Source: Amycolatopsis circi (GTDB lineage: Bacteria; Actinomycetota; Actinomycetes; Mycobacteriales; Pseudonocardiaceae). From it: DNA of 35,621 nucleotides. Below, piece after piece: positions 23,289-31,373 of this stretch (positions are counted from its first letter, which is position 1; every line of letters starts with the position of its first letter). Below the pieces are notes generated by a model that did not search any database, was not told the DNA's origin, and was given only the letters and a program-made list of their open reading frames with translations. Where the stretch lies: assembly GCF_003385235.1 (NCBI RefSeq), contig NZ_PQIA01000097.1:1-35621 (forward strand). Direction: 5' to 3'. Position numbers and translations under genes: made by a program.

Positions 23289-24191
23289 CTATCCGGCGGC
23301 GCTCGCGCCGGGCAACGAGATTTCCAGCATGGCCAGCAGTTCGGTGAGTGCCGGGCCGAGCGGCAGGTCGGCCCGGACCGCCGCGTGCTCGTCGCCGCGG
23401 GTCTGGCCGCGGTTGACGATCACCACGGGTTTGCCGGACTTCGCGGCGCGCCGGACGAACCGCAGCCCGGACATGACCGTGAGCGAAGATCCCAGCACCA
23501 GCACGGCGGACGCTTCGTCGACCAGCCGGTAGCACCGCTCCACGCGGGCACGCGGCACATTCTCGCCGAAGAACACCACGTCCGGTTTCAGCACGCCGGA
23601 ACAGCTCGTGCAGGGCACCGTGCGGAAGGTGCGGACGACGTCCTCGGCCAGCTCGACGTCGCCGTCCGGGTTGATTCGCGTTGCGGTGCCGCCGAAATCC
23701 GGATTGGCCGCACGCAGCCGGGCGTCGAGGTCCTCGCGCGCGGTGGTGCGGCGGCAATCGAGACAGACGACGCGGTCGAGGTTGCCGTGCAGTTCGACCA
23801 CGCCGGGGGTGCCGGCCGCGCGGTGCAGGCCGTCGACGTTCTGCGTGATGACGCCGGAAAGCCAGCCGCCCGCCCGCAGCGCGGAAACGGCGTGGTGCCC
23901 GTCGTTCGGCGCCGCCCGCGCGATGGTGCGCCACCCGAGGTGGCTGCGTGCCCAGTAGCGCTGGCGACCCGCCTCGCTGGCGACGAATTCGCCGTACGTC
24001 ATGGGCGTGTGCCTGCGGAGACTGCCGGTTTCGCCACGGTAGTCAGGAATGCCGGACTCGGTCGAGAGTCCCGCGCCGCTGAGCACGAGCACCCGCCGTC
24101 CGGAGACGACCTCGGCCACGTCGGCGACCGTGCCCGTGCGCGGAAGCGGTTCGCCGGGTCCGGCCCAGGTCAGCGTCGGTCGCGTGCGCAC
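23289..24191 (-). CDS. Sir2-family NAD-dependent protein deacylase
   Basis: 300 residues, GTG at 24191. All sirtuin motifs are seen: GAGLSTESGIPDYRG (39-53) for NAD binding, TQNVDGLH (116-123), and the catalytic His135 in ELHGNL. A complete zinc site is formed by CLDC (143-146) and CTSC (194-197). KPDVVFFGENVP and GSSLTVMSG follow near 204-240, and VIVNRG near 272. The enzyme removes acyl groups from lysines using NAD. The N-terminal 25 residues are an extension before the Rossmann fold. The class is a bacterial form with a full zinc module, but the substrate range is not readable. It is divergent from the small ORF at 24265 with 73 bp between starts. Confidence 0.92.
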   Translation of the reverse strand: MRTRPTLTWAGPGEPLPRTGTVADVAEVVSGRRVLVLSGAGLSTESGIPDYRGETGSLRRHTPMTYGEFVASEAGRQRYWARSHLGWRTIARAAPNDGHHAVSALRAGGWLSGVITQNVDGLHRAAGTPGVVELHGNLDRVVCLDCRRTTAREDLDARLRAANPDFGGTATRINPDGDVELAEDVVRTFRTVPCTSCSGVLKPDVVFFGENVPRARVERCYRLVDEASAVLVLGSSLTVMSGLRFVRRAAKSGKPVVIVNRGQTRGDEHAAVRADLPLGPALTELLAMLEISLPGASAAG

Positions 24192-24264
24192 GCCGCCAGT
24201 CTAATCGCCACCCGCTCGGGGAAAGGGCGATTGGTTCTCCGCGCGGCTGGGTACCAAAGGCACC

Positions 24265-24453
24265 ATGTGGTTCGCGCTGGCAACGCCCGTGGTCGTGATG
24301 GTCGCCGCCGTGCTGATGGAATCCGTGGAGCGATATTGCCTGCGGACTCCGGGCGGGGCGGTCCGGCGACCGGTCGAACGGGCGGCGCTGCGGGAAGCGT
24401 CGATGCCGGTCGTAGCCGTCGGGGCGGCTCGGCTCAAGCAGCGGACCGCCTGA
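24265..24453 (+). CDS. small protein with one N-terminal membrane helix
   Basis: 62 residues, ATG at 24265 with AAAGG about 5 bp upstream. Residues 2-17 (WFALATPVVVMVAAVL) form a likely membrane helix, followed by a basic, Arg-rich soluble tail. No family is recognised. It is supported by the ribosome site, GC-rich third positions, and two strong hairpins beginning 14 bp after the stop. It could also be a chance ORF in a leader region. Confidence 0.5.
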   Translation: MWFALATPVVVMVAAVLMESVERYCLRTPGGAVRRPVERAALREASMPVVAVGAARLKQRTA

Positions 24454-24466
24454 ACGCCCACAGGCC

Positions 24467-24504
24467 GGAGGGGCCGGTGTTCTTGGGAGGAACACCGACC
24501 CTCC
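24467..24504 (+). terminator. two-part hairpin after the small ORF
   Basis: GGAGGG (24467-24472) pairs with CCCTCC (24499-24504), and inside it CGGTGTTC (24475-24482) pairs with GAACACCG (24490-24497) around a 7-nt loop. It is the first of two adjacent stable hairpins. Confidence 0.65.
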
Positions 24505-24519
24505 AGCCGGTGGGCGAAG

Positions 24520-24556
24520 GCCCGCGCTCTCCCCGTCGGGGTGGGAGAGCGCGGGC
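24520..24556 (+). terminator. strong terminator hairpin
   Basis: A perfect 14-bp stem, GCCCGCGCTCTCCC (24520-24533) with its complement (24543-24556), has a 9-nt loop and is followed by CCCTTTCG. It lies between the small ORF and the gene at 24638 and should insulate the two. Confidence 0.8.
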
Positions 24557-24637
24557 CCCTTTCGTATCAGGGCGGACTCGGGCAGCACTCCGCCCCGTTG
24601 CCCTTCCCGGACAATACGGACACGTACGCTGCGGCGG

Positions 24638-24940
24638 GTGAACCTCGAATTGCTGTGGCTGATCGTCGCGCTGCTGATCCTGGGAATCGTGCTGAGCACA
24701 GGCTGGGGTTCGAGCACCAGATCGCTCGAGCGCCGGATGACCCGGCTGGAGCGCAAGCTCGACCTCGTGCTCGACCACCTGGGCGTTCGGAAGCCGACCG
24801 GCGATCTCGTCGCGGAACTGGAGCCGTTGCTGCGCGAAGGCAAGACGATCGCGGCGATCAAACGCTACCGGGAAGTCACCGGGGCCGGCCTGAAGGAAGC
24901 CAAGGACGCGGTGGACCGGATGAGCCACCGCGCCCGGTGA
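24638..24940 (+). CDS. membrane-anchored protein with ribosomal L7/L12 C-terminal-like domain
   Basis: 100 residues, GTG at 24638, with little or no leader visible. Residues 4-21 (ELLWLIVALLILGIVLST) are a membrane helix. Residues 29-50 (SLERRMTRLERKLDLVLDHL) form a short amphipathic or coiled helix. The C-terminus (about 58-97) reads LVAELEPLLREGKTIAAIKRYREVTGAGLKEAKDAVDRM, which matches the alpha-alpha part of the L7/L12 C-terminal domain (the KTIAAIKxYREVTGxGLKEAKDAV pattern). Such anchored CTD-like proteins are common in actinobacteria and are not ribosomal. Their role is unknown. Reading it as rplL would be wrong because the N-terminal L10-binding domain is absent. Confidence 0.8.
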   Translation: MNLELLWLIVALLILGIVLSTGWGSSTRSLERRMTRLERKLDLVLDHLGVRKPTGDLVAELEPLLREGKTIAAIKRYREVTGAGLKEAKDAVDRMSHRAR

Positions 24941-24970
24941 CCTCCGCCAGGCCGGGAAAGCAGCCCTTCT

Positions 24971-26341
24971 CTACCGGGCGGCGTCCTTGGTGAGCTGCCG
25001 GTACCAGTCGTCGTACGGGTGGTTGGTCGCCGGGTAGTTGACCAGCGGATCGGTGGCGAGGCCCGCGTTGTCGAAGTCCCAGCCGCGGACCACGTGGCCG
25101 CTCTTGCGCGCAGCGACCAGAAAAGCCGATTCCTTCGCCGGGGCCCCGTAGAACAGCCCGTCCTGGAGTTCCGCCGGATCGCCTTGCTGGTATTCGTCGA
25201 ACGCGACCTGCTGGTACTGCACCCGGCCGCCGGTGACGAGATCGGTGGAGTAGCGCAAAGTCTGCGCAGGCGTGGAACCGTCGGCGCCGGTGGTGACAGA
25301 GATTCGCCCCGCGTTTGCCTTGTCGTAACGAGGATCGGCCGTTTTCGCGTTGCCGGTCCAGGTCACCGTGTCGCCGGAAAGAGTGCCGCGCCACTGCCAG
25401 TTCTGGTTGCTCGTCTGGCTGCGGTGGATCTCGCGGAGCCCGGAGCCGGTGAACGCGACCGTCGGCAGCACGCCGTTGTCGTACTGATGGCTTGCCGACC
25501 AGGCGATTTCGCCGTCCGCGCCGAGCTGTCCGGTGTGGTACCAGAGCGTGCTGGCGCTCTGCGACTGGTGCACCTCGACGATCCGGCCGGAGTCGTCGAG
25601 GGCGATCGCGGGCGTCTGGCCGCTGTCGTAACGGCCGTGGCGCTGCCAGGCGACGCGTCCGTCGGCGCCTAGTTGCCCGGTCCAGTACCAGAGCGCGCCG
25701 CCGCCCGAGTCGTGCACCTCCACGACCTGGCCGCGGCTGTTGACCGCGACCGCCGGGTGGTATCCGACATCCCGGCGATACGCGGCGCGCGTGCCGCCGT
25801 CGCCCGACAGCAGCGGGAGAACCTTGCCGCGCAAGGAATCCGTGGTCGCGCCGGTGTGGTATGCGGCGGGGGAGAGCAGTCGCGGCCCGAACGCGGCACT
25901 CAGTTCGGCATTGACCGCGCCGAGGTTTCCGGCGGCGAACGAGTCGTTGTCGGTGAGGTCGTCCTTCAGGTCGAGCATGACGACGATCGGCGCGGCGTCC
26001 GGGTGCGCGGCGGACCAGGTGTTCACCACGGCGAGCCAGTCTCGGAGGCTGTCGGACGCCGGGTTGCCCGCGTGGTCGACGAGGTCGCCTGGCGAGCTGT
26101 GGCCGATGCCGTAGTCGTGGCGGGTGGCGTAACCGTTGTCGTGGACGTCGAATTCGATGAACCGGACGCCTTGGTCGAGCTGATAGGAGATGGCTCCCTT
26201 CGCACCGTCCACATTGCCGGAGTAGCTGTTGTGCGTGGCGGCGAAGATCGTGTCGGAGAAGGGCTGCGCGGCGCTCGCGGGTGCGACCCCGAGCGCGGTG
26301 ACAGCCGCGGCAGTGAGCGCGATCGTGCGGAAACGGTGCAT
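24971..26341 (-). CDS. secreted PI-PLC X-domain-like protein with lectin-like repeats
   Basis: 456 residues, ATG at 26341. A Sec signal (about 1-25, cut near ASAA) is followed by a PI-PLC-like TIM barrel. It has the catalytic-type His37 in FAATHNSYSG, RFIEFDVHDN near 60-69, and His81 in YGIGHSSPGD. Both His of the bacterial PI-PLC acid-base pair are therefore present. Residues of about 192-340 hold three repeats of about 48 residues with the pattern PAVAxxxxGxVVEVHxSxxxxLWYxTGQLGADG, resembling PLL-type beta-propeller lectin repeats. They appear to be inserted before the barrel's final part, YGAPAKESAFLVAARKSGHVVRGWDFDN. Likely role: binding and cleaving phosphoinositide or inositol-glycan material outside the cell (inference). 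It is divergent from the nucleotidyltransferase gene. Confidence 0.85.
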   Translation of the reverse strand: MHRFRTIALTAAAVTALGVAPASAAQPFSDTIFAATHNSYSGNVDGAKGAISYQLDQGVRFIEFDVHDNGYATRHDYGIGHSSPGDLVDHAGNPASDSLRDWLAVVNTWSAAHPDAAPIVVMLDLKDDLTDNDSFAAGNLGAVNAELSAAFGPRLLSPAAYHTGATTDSLRGKVLPLLSGDGGTRAAYRRDVGYHPAVAVNSRGQVVEVHDSGGGALWYWTGQLGADGRVAWQRHGRYDSGQTPAIALDDSGRIVEVHQSQSASTLWYHTGQLGADGEIAWSASHQYDNGVLPTVAFTGSGLREIHRSQTSNQNWQWRGTLSGDTVTWTGNAKTADPRYDKANAGRISVTTGADGSTPAQTLRYSTDLVTGGRVQYQQVAFDEYQQGDPAELQDGLFYGAPAKESAFLVAARKSGHVVRGWDFDNAGLATDPLVNYPATNHPYDDWYRQLTKDAAR

Positions 26342-26415
26342 TCAGACCCCCAGGTCGGCTGGACAACCGGCGAAATACTGGCGATCTTGGCAGAGATTCA
26401 TGGCATGTTCTCCTG

Positions 26416-27174
26416 ATGCAGGAAAACGACGAGGAAACCTTCGCCGACCACGTGGCCGAGCTGCTGTCCGGTTTGCCCGGAGTCGAGGCGGTGGCGCTGG
26501 GCGGTTCGCGGGCGCGCGGGACGCATCGCCCGGACAGCGACTGGGATTGCGCGCTGTACTACCGCGGCGCGTTCGACCCGGACGACCTGCGCGCGCTCGG
26601 CCTGCCCGGCGAGGTGTCCGGCCTGGGCGAATGGGGCGGCGGCGTGTTCAACGGCGGCGCGTGGCTGACCGTGCTGGGGCGGCCGGTGGACGTGCACTAC
26701 CGGGACCTGGACGTGGTCGAGCACGAACTCGCGGAGGCGGAGAAGGGCCGGGTCCGCTGGGAGCCGCTGGCGTTCCACCTGGCCGGGATCCCGACCTATC
26801 TGCTGGTCGCGGAACTGGCGCTGAACCGGGTTCTGCGCGGGGAGCTGCCGCGGCCGGAGTTTCCGGAACTGTTGCGGGAGAACGCCCCCAAGTTCTGGCG
26901 CGCTTCGGCGGCGCGGACGTTGGAGTACGCGAAGACGGCGTATGTGCAGCACGGCCGGGTAGTCGAAACTGCGGCTTCGGTGGGGGTGGCGGCGATGCAG
27001 GCCGGGCACGCGGTGCTGGCCGCGCGAGGGGAGTGGGTGACGAACGAGAAAACCTTGCTGGAACGGGCCGGGTTGCGCGGACTGGACGACGTGGTGGCGG
27101 GGATGGGACACGACCTGGCGGGCGCGTTCGCGACGGCTTGCGCGCTGCTCGGTCAGGCGGGCGGAGTCGCGTAG
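26416..27174 (+). CDS. nucleotidyltransferase-domain protein
   Basis: 252 residues, ATG at 26416, with no clear ribosome site, so the mRNA may be leaderless. The N-terminal nucleotidyltransferase fold has the Pol-beta-type motif GGSRARGTHRPDSDWD (about 29-44), with Gly-Ser and two acidic metal ligands, and a third acid in VDVHYRDLD. The C-terminal half is helical (LAFHLAGIPTYLLVAELALNRVLRG and later segments), as in aminoglycoside nucleotidyltransferase-like and HI0074-type proteins. Length fits streptomycin or kanamycin nucleotidyltransferase-like families, but no specific resistance role can be claimed. It is transcribed away from the PI-PLC-like gene and ends 158 bp before the ATP-grasp gene. 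Confidence 0.82.
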   Translation: MQENDEETFADHVAELLSGLPGVEAVALGGSRARGTHRPDSDWDCALYYRGAFDPDDLRALGLPGEVSGLGEWGGGVFNGGAWLTVLGRPVDVHYRDLDVVEHELAEAEKGRVRWEPLAFHLAGIPTYLLVAELALNRVLRGELPRPEFPELLRENAPKFWRASAARTLEYAKTAYVQHGRVVETAASVGVAAMQAGHAVLAARGEWVTNEKTLLERAGLRGLDDVVAGMGHDLAGAFATACALLGQAGGVA

Positions 27175-27332
27175 TCCGAAGAAAATCCCTGATGGCGCAA
27201 CAGCTTCCGCACGCGCAGCCTCGCCGGGCGGCACGGATCCGTTTCATTCCGCCGGTTTCGGGTATATGACTTCGGCACGGCTGTGGCCGCCGCGCCGTGG
27301 CGGGTCGCGCGTGCTGAACGGAGGAACGCCCT

Positions 27333-28574
27333 ATGCAGGAGTCCGAGCCGGTCGCGAAGGATCCGGACAAGGGATACGTAGCGCTGCTCGGCTGGTCGCT
27401 CAACGCGGTCGAAGCGCTCGACCGGTTCGACCGGCGCTACGTCGTGGTCGCCCCGGATTGGGCGGAGAAGTACTGCGTCGAGCACGACATCCCGTACGTG
27501 TCGTGGAATTTCGAGCGGCTCAACGACCGGTCGATGGAGATCGCCGAGATCCTGCACGAGGAGGGCGTCGACGTCGCCATCCCGCTGTTCGAGGAGACCG
27601 TCGAATGGGCCGGGGCGATCAACTCCGTGCTGATGGACAACCCGCGCCTGTTCGGGCAGGCCATGCTGCTGCGGGACAAGGCGCTGATGAAGCGGCGCGC
27701 GCAGCTCGGCGGCATCCGGGTGGGGATCTTCGAGGAGGCGCACGCCCGCGACGACGTGGTCCGGTTCCTCAAGCGGGTCAACCAGACGCTGCTCAAGCTC
27801 GACGGCGACCCGAACGACCCCATCCATCTCAAGGCGTTCGACAAGGCGGGCTGCCTCGGGCACCGCGTCATCCGCACCCCGGACGAGATCGACTCGATCC
27901 CGGACGAGGAGTTCCCGGTCCTGATGGAGTCGCATCTCGACGGCTGGGAATTCGCCGTCGAGGCGTGGATCCACAACGGCAAGGTCAAGTTCCTGAACAT
28001 CTCGGAGTACGTCACGCTCGGGTACTCGGTGTTCGTCCCGGCGACCCCGGAGCTGGAGAGATACCGGCCGCAGATCACCGCCCAGATCGAGAAGCTCGTC
28101 AAGACCTTCGACATCGAGTTCGGCTTCGTGCACCCGGAGTACTTCGTCACCAGCGACGGCGAGATGTACTTCGGCGAGGTCGCCTACCGGCCGCCGGGCT
28201 TCAAGGTCTTCGAACTGCTCGAACGGGCCTACGGGTTCAACGCCTACCAGGCGCTGGTCCTGTCCTTCGACCCGAAGACGACCGAGGAGGAGATCGACGC
28301 CTTCTTCCCGCGGGAGGTGGTCGACGCGACCGGCGTCGCCGGCTGCTTCGGCGTCTACCCGCGCCGCCGCGTGGTCAGCGAGCTGCGGATCCCGCAGCAG
28401 ACCGAGGACGACGACTACTACGAGTCGCACGACCTGACGGCGCCGCTGGAAGAGACCGTTACGAAGAGGACCGCGTTCGGCACGCACTGGGGTCTGCTGT
28501 ACTTCTTCGGAGACGACGCGTACCGGATGCGCGACCTGCTGAAGGAACAGGAAGAACTGGACTTCTACGTCTGA
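27333..28574 (+). CDS. ATP-grasp ligase (carboxylate-amine ligase type)
   Basis: 413 residues, ATG at 27333 with CGGAGGAA upstream. A TATATG box at 27263-27268 may be its -10. The order is that of ATP-grasp ligases: a pre-ATP-grasp fold (about 15-115, GYVALLGWSLNAVEALDRF, VDVAIPLFEETVEWAG), DKALMKRRAQLGGIRVGIFEEA as the lead-in, an ATP-binding part with KAFDKAGCLGHRVI and MESHLDGWEFAVEAWIHNGKV, and the Mg-binding strand FGEVAYRPPG (280-289). There Glu282 and Arg286 are kept, but the Asn found in many members (ExNxRxGG) is replaced. The C-terminus (about 330-413) is a further domain. Such enzymes join a carboxylate to an amine via an acyl phosphate. It is 37 bp upstream of a gene for a possible cysteine-protease fold, so the pair is likely an operon. 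Confidence 0.87.
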   Translation: MQESEPVAKDPDKGYVALLGWSLNAVEALDRFDRRYVVVAPDWAEKYCVEHDIPYVSWNFERLNDRSMEIAEILHEEGVDVAIPLFEETVEWAGAINSVLMDNPRLFGQAMLLRDKALMKRRAQLGGIRVGIFEEAHARDDVVRFLKRVNQTLLKLDGDPNDPIHLKAFDKAGCLGHRVIRTPDEIDSIPDEEFPVLMESHLDGWEFAVEAWIHNGKVKFLNISEYVTLGYSVFVPATPELERYRPQITAQIEKLVKTFDIEFGFVHPEYFVTSDGEMYFGEVAYRPPGFKVFELLERAYGFNAYQALVLSFDPKTTEEEIDAFFPREVVDATGVAGCFGVYPRRRVVSELRIPQQTEDDDYYESHDLTAPLEETVTKRTAFGTHWGLLYFFGDDAYRMRDLLKEQEELDFYV

Positions 28575-28611
28575 CCCAGGACGAGTCCGCCACCCCGACC
28601 GAAGGACGCAC

Positions 28612-30636
28612 TTGGAGCCGAACGCCGACGTCACCGGCGCGACCACGACGCTGGCCAAACGCGTGGCCTCGCTAGACGATGCCGTCCGGGCCATGGCCGA
28701 GGCCCGCGACTTCGGCAAGCACACGAAGCTGCGGCGGGTGCTGGAGGCGCTGCGGCGGGTGCTGCTCCAGCCGGACGGCGCCGCCGCGGTCCGGGCCCGG
28801 GCGCGGGCGCTGGAGGAGGCCGGGGTCTTCCAGGACACCGACTGGGACACCCCGGAGATCCTCATCCCCGCGCTGGTCGGCCCCGGCCTGCACAGCGGGA
28901 ACTCCGACACCGTGGTCATCGAGGCGACCAGCGAGCTGCGGATGCTCGCGGTCGCGTGCGGCGACTACGAGCATCCGACCCTGTCGGCCGAGGACGCGCG
29001 CGTCTTCCTGTCGCAGGTGCTCGGGGCGAACCTGGAGCTGCTGTTCACCCCGCCCAGCGAGGCCGAGCGGACGAGGCAGGGCCGGACCGCGCAGCTGATC
29101 CGGGACCTGCTGCGGTATCTCGCCGACCAGATCGGCTACGACAGCATCCTGGACAGGGTGGTCGAGGAGATCTGGCGGATCCTGCGCCAGCGCCCGATCC
29201 AGGTCGACCAGGTCAAATCGCTGATCACCCGGATCTCGATCTACCGCGGCGACCCGGACGTCGACCTGGGCGGTTCGTCGGTGCAGGGGCTCGACCGGCT
29301 CATCACCAGCCTGTTCGGGACCACCGAGGCCTGCCGGGAGGACCCGGGCGTCGAGGTCTTCCGGTCCCGGCTCGAGGCGATGGACGCGGCGGCCCTGCAG
29401 TACGAGGCGGCCGGGTTCGCCCGGGCCATGCACGACACCGGCCTGGTGTCGCCGTACCACGCCGAGCTGCTGCGGTACCTGGCGCACGAAAGCGACTACC
29501 TTCTCGGCGAGGCGCTCGGCCTGTCCGACGTGGGCCGCAACTGCCTGCTGCGCTACCACGACCTGGTCCACCGGCTGGTCGAAGAAGCCGTGCACACGCA
29601 GACCGCGCAGTGCGTCTACGGGCTCGCGCTGCTGCTCGACCGCGGCATCCTCTACGAACCGCCGGTCGTGCCCGCGCTGTGGCGGCAGCTGGCGCTCGAG
29701 CTGTCCACCGCCGCGCGGGAGCGGCTGACGCTCGTGTTCGGCGACCAGCCGAGGCCCGAAGCGCGGCTGCTCGCGGGCGTGCTGTCGATGCTGGGCCAGC
29801 CCCTCGGCGTCGGGCAGGGCGACAACCCGACCTGCCAGTCGGCGCGGGCGCTGTCGATGTGGGCCTACAACGACCCGGACTACCTGCTGCAGGTCGTGGT
29901 CTGGGCGGCGCGCGACGACGAGGTCGTCATGCACTTCGAAGGACAGCCGGTCTCGTCGCGGGAAAGCGGGGCCGGGCTGTCCGCGGAACTGCCCGCCGAC
30001 CTGGACCCGGTGTCGTCGCTCGTCGTGCCGCACCTGGACCGGATCTACGCCGAGATGGGCCGCCGCTGCGCCGACCGTCCCGGAGACCCGCACCGCTGGG
30101 TCAACCCCGAGTTCCACGGCTGGTGGGCGTCGCGGGGGTTCCGGATCAACGTCGACGTCGCCACCGGCAAACTCGTCGACCTCGACGATTTCCTGCGCCA
30201 GTTCCACGCGAGCTACCACCCGACCTACAACGGCGAACAGCCGCTGATCCACCCGCAGCCGGCCGGGGTCGCGGTCACCGACAGCGCGGCCCGCTACGTC
30301 GGCTGGCACGCCATCACGATCCTGCGCACAGCCCCGGATCCCGAGGACGTCATGCGGGTGTACTTCTACAACCCGAACAACGACAGCGGCCAGGACTGGG
30401 GCGACGGCGTCGTGGTCTCGACGGCGGGCAACGGAGAGCGGTTCGGCGAGGCGTCGCTGCCGTTCGACCAGTTCGCGTCCCGGCTGTACATCTTCCATGT
30501 CGACCCTCGCGAGCATGGAGAGCCGGAGAAGGTGCCCGCCGAGGATGTCGCGCGGATCATCGGTTACCTCGAACGGAGCTGGGGAGCGGATCGGTTGCCT
30601 GCCGGGACTCTGCAAGCGGCGCCTCCGCAGAGCTGA
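28612..30636 (+). CDS. uncharacterised 674-residue protein with a possible papain-like C-terminal domain
   Basis: 674 residues, TTG at 28612, supported by GAAGGA 5 bp upstream. Residues of about 15-330 are mostly helical (for example ARDFGKHTKLRRVLEALRRVLLQ) with no known family. I see a possible catalytic set in the C-terminal third: Cys408 at the head of a helix in NPTCQSARALSMW, His566 in VGWHAITIL on a strand, and Asn587 in YFYNPNND shortly after. This Cys-His-Asn order and spacing is what papain or transglutaminase folds use, but it is inferred from pattern only. There is no signal peptide or membrane helix, so it is cytosolic. It is co-oriented with the ATP-grasp ligase 37 bp upstream. 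Together they may add and remove a peptide-type bond on a shared substrate. Confidence 0.6.
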   Translation: MEPNADVTGATTTLAKRVASLDDAVRAMAEARDFGKHTKLRRVLEALRRVLLQPDGAAAVRARARALEEAGVFQDTDWDTPEILIPALVGPGLHSGNSDTVVIEATSELRMLAVACGDYEHPTLSAEDARVFLSQVLGANLELLFTPPSEAERTRQGRTAQLIRDLLRYLADQIGYDSILDRVVEEIWRILRQRPIQVDQVKSLITRISIYRGDPDVDLGGSSVQGLDRLITSLFGTTEACREDPGVEVFRSRLEAMDAAALQYEAAGFARAMHDTGLVSPYHAELLRYLAHESDYLLGEALGLSDVGRNCLLRYHDLVHRLVEEAVHTQTAQCVYGLALLLDRGILYEPPVVPALWRQLALELSTAARERLTLVFGDQPRPEARLLAGVLSMLGQPLGVGQGDNPTCQSARALSMWAYNDPDYLLQVVVWAARDDEVVMHFEGQPVSSRESGAGLSAELPADLDPVSSLVVPHLDRIYAEMGRRCADRPGDPHRWVNPEFHGWWASRGFRINVDVATGKLVDLDDFLRQFHASYHPTYNGEQPLIHPQPAGVAVTDSAARYVGWHAITILRTAPDPEDVMRVYFYNPNNDSGQDWGDGVVVSTAGNGERFGEASLPFDQFASRLYIFHVDPREHGEPEKVPAEDVARIIGYLERSWGADRLPAGTLQAAPPQS

Positions 30637-30728
30637 CTCGCTGTGTCCACAATGGACTTGTGAAGCTCCGGCTCCGGTTTTTGTCGGTGGTGCCTGTCAT
30701 CATGGCCTTAGTCGATCTTGGAGGCGTG

Positions 30729-31325
30729 ATGACGGATTTACTGACCGAGTTGGCCTGGCTGGAGAGTTACAGGCCGCTGCACGACATCTTCTGCGTTTCG
30801 TTCGTGCACGGGCTTGATCCGCCCGAGGTGGTGCGGCGGTTCGGCGCCGCCGACGGCGAGCAGATGTCGTTCGAGCAGCTGAACGGCCTGGTCGCGGAGT
30901 ACGTCGAGCAGACTCAAGGCGGGAACGGCGGCGGGTACGTCGGTGTGGTGCAGTCCGGCGGGTGGAGCGTGGCGGTCGAACCGTGGGGATGGCAGGGGAA
31001 CTTGCCGGAAGTCGTTGCCGGGCTGTCGAAATCGAGCGAGGTCGTATCGGTCAACCGGCATGATTACGCCGAGGCGCGCTTCGTTTACGCGGTCGACGGC
31101 GCGGTGGTCACGGGCTTCGCGCCGCGGCTGCCGAGCCTGCGGTACGGGAGCGAACCGGAGCGGTTGACGCCTTTGCTCCGCGCGGCCGGGTTGGACCCGG
31201 AGGGGGACGAACGGCCGCCCAACCCGATCGCGGCGGCGTTCGCGGTGGCGGCCGAGGTGACTGGGGTGGTGTTCACGTCGGAGATGCTGGAGGAATCGTT
31301 GCTGGTGGGGGATATCCGGACCTAG
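30729..31325 (+). CDS. DUF6461-like protein
   Basis: 198 residues, ATG at 30729 with GGAGG four bases upstream. An earlier ATG at 30702 lacks a ribosome site. The sequence ELAWLESYRPLHDIFCVSFVHGLDPPEVVRRFGA, then GYVGVVQSGGWSVAVEPWGWQGNLPEVVAGLS, then SVNRHDYAEARFVYAVDGAVVTGFAPRLPSLRYGSEPERLTPLL fits the DUF6461 group common in Streptomyces and Pseudonocardiaceae. The group has no assigned function. Members often lie near other small immunity-like or regulatory proteins. The C-terminus is helical (AAAFAVAAEVTGVVFTSEMLEESL). It has no signal peptide. It follows the 674-residue gene by 92 bp in the same direction, so co-transcription is possible but not compelling. Its stop is followed by the pqqB-derived repeats. 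Confidence 0.7.
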   Translation: MTDLLTELAWLESYRPLHDIFCVSFVHGLDPPEVVRRFGAADGEQMSFEQLNGLVAEYVEQTQGGNGGGYVGVVQSGGWSVAVEPWGWQGNLPEVVAGLSKSSEVVSVNRHDYAEARFVYAVDGAVVTGFAPRLPSLRYGSEPERLTPLLRAAGLDPEGDERPPNPIAAAFAVAAEVTGVVFTSEMLEESLLVGDIRT

Positions 31326-31373
31326 CCGGTGCCTCGGCCGGTTTGCGCGGACGATTCCTGGGGTGATTCGGAC

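Noticed and set aside
24638..24940. ribosomal protein L7/L12 (rplL)
   Set aside because: Only the C-terminal-domain helices are similar. There is a membrane helix instead of the L10-binding N-terminus, and no rplJ or rpoB is nearby.
28672..30615. 647-codon antisense frame opposite the 674-residue protein
   Set aside because: The translated sequence is Arg/Val/Asp/Gln-rich without domain-like pattern. The plus strand has a good ribosome site, operon spacing and protein-like composition.
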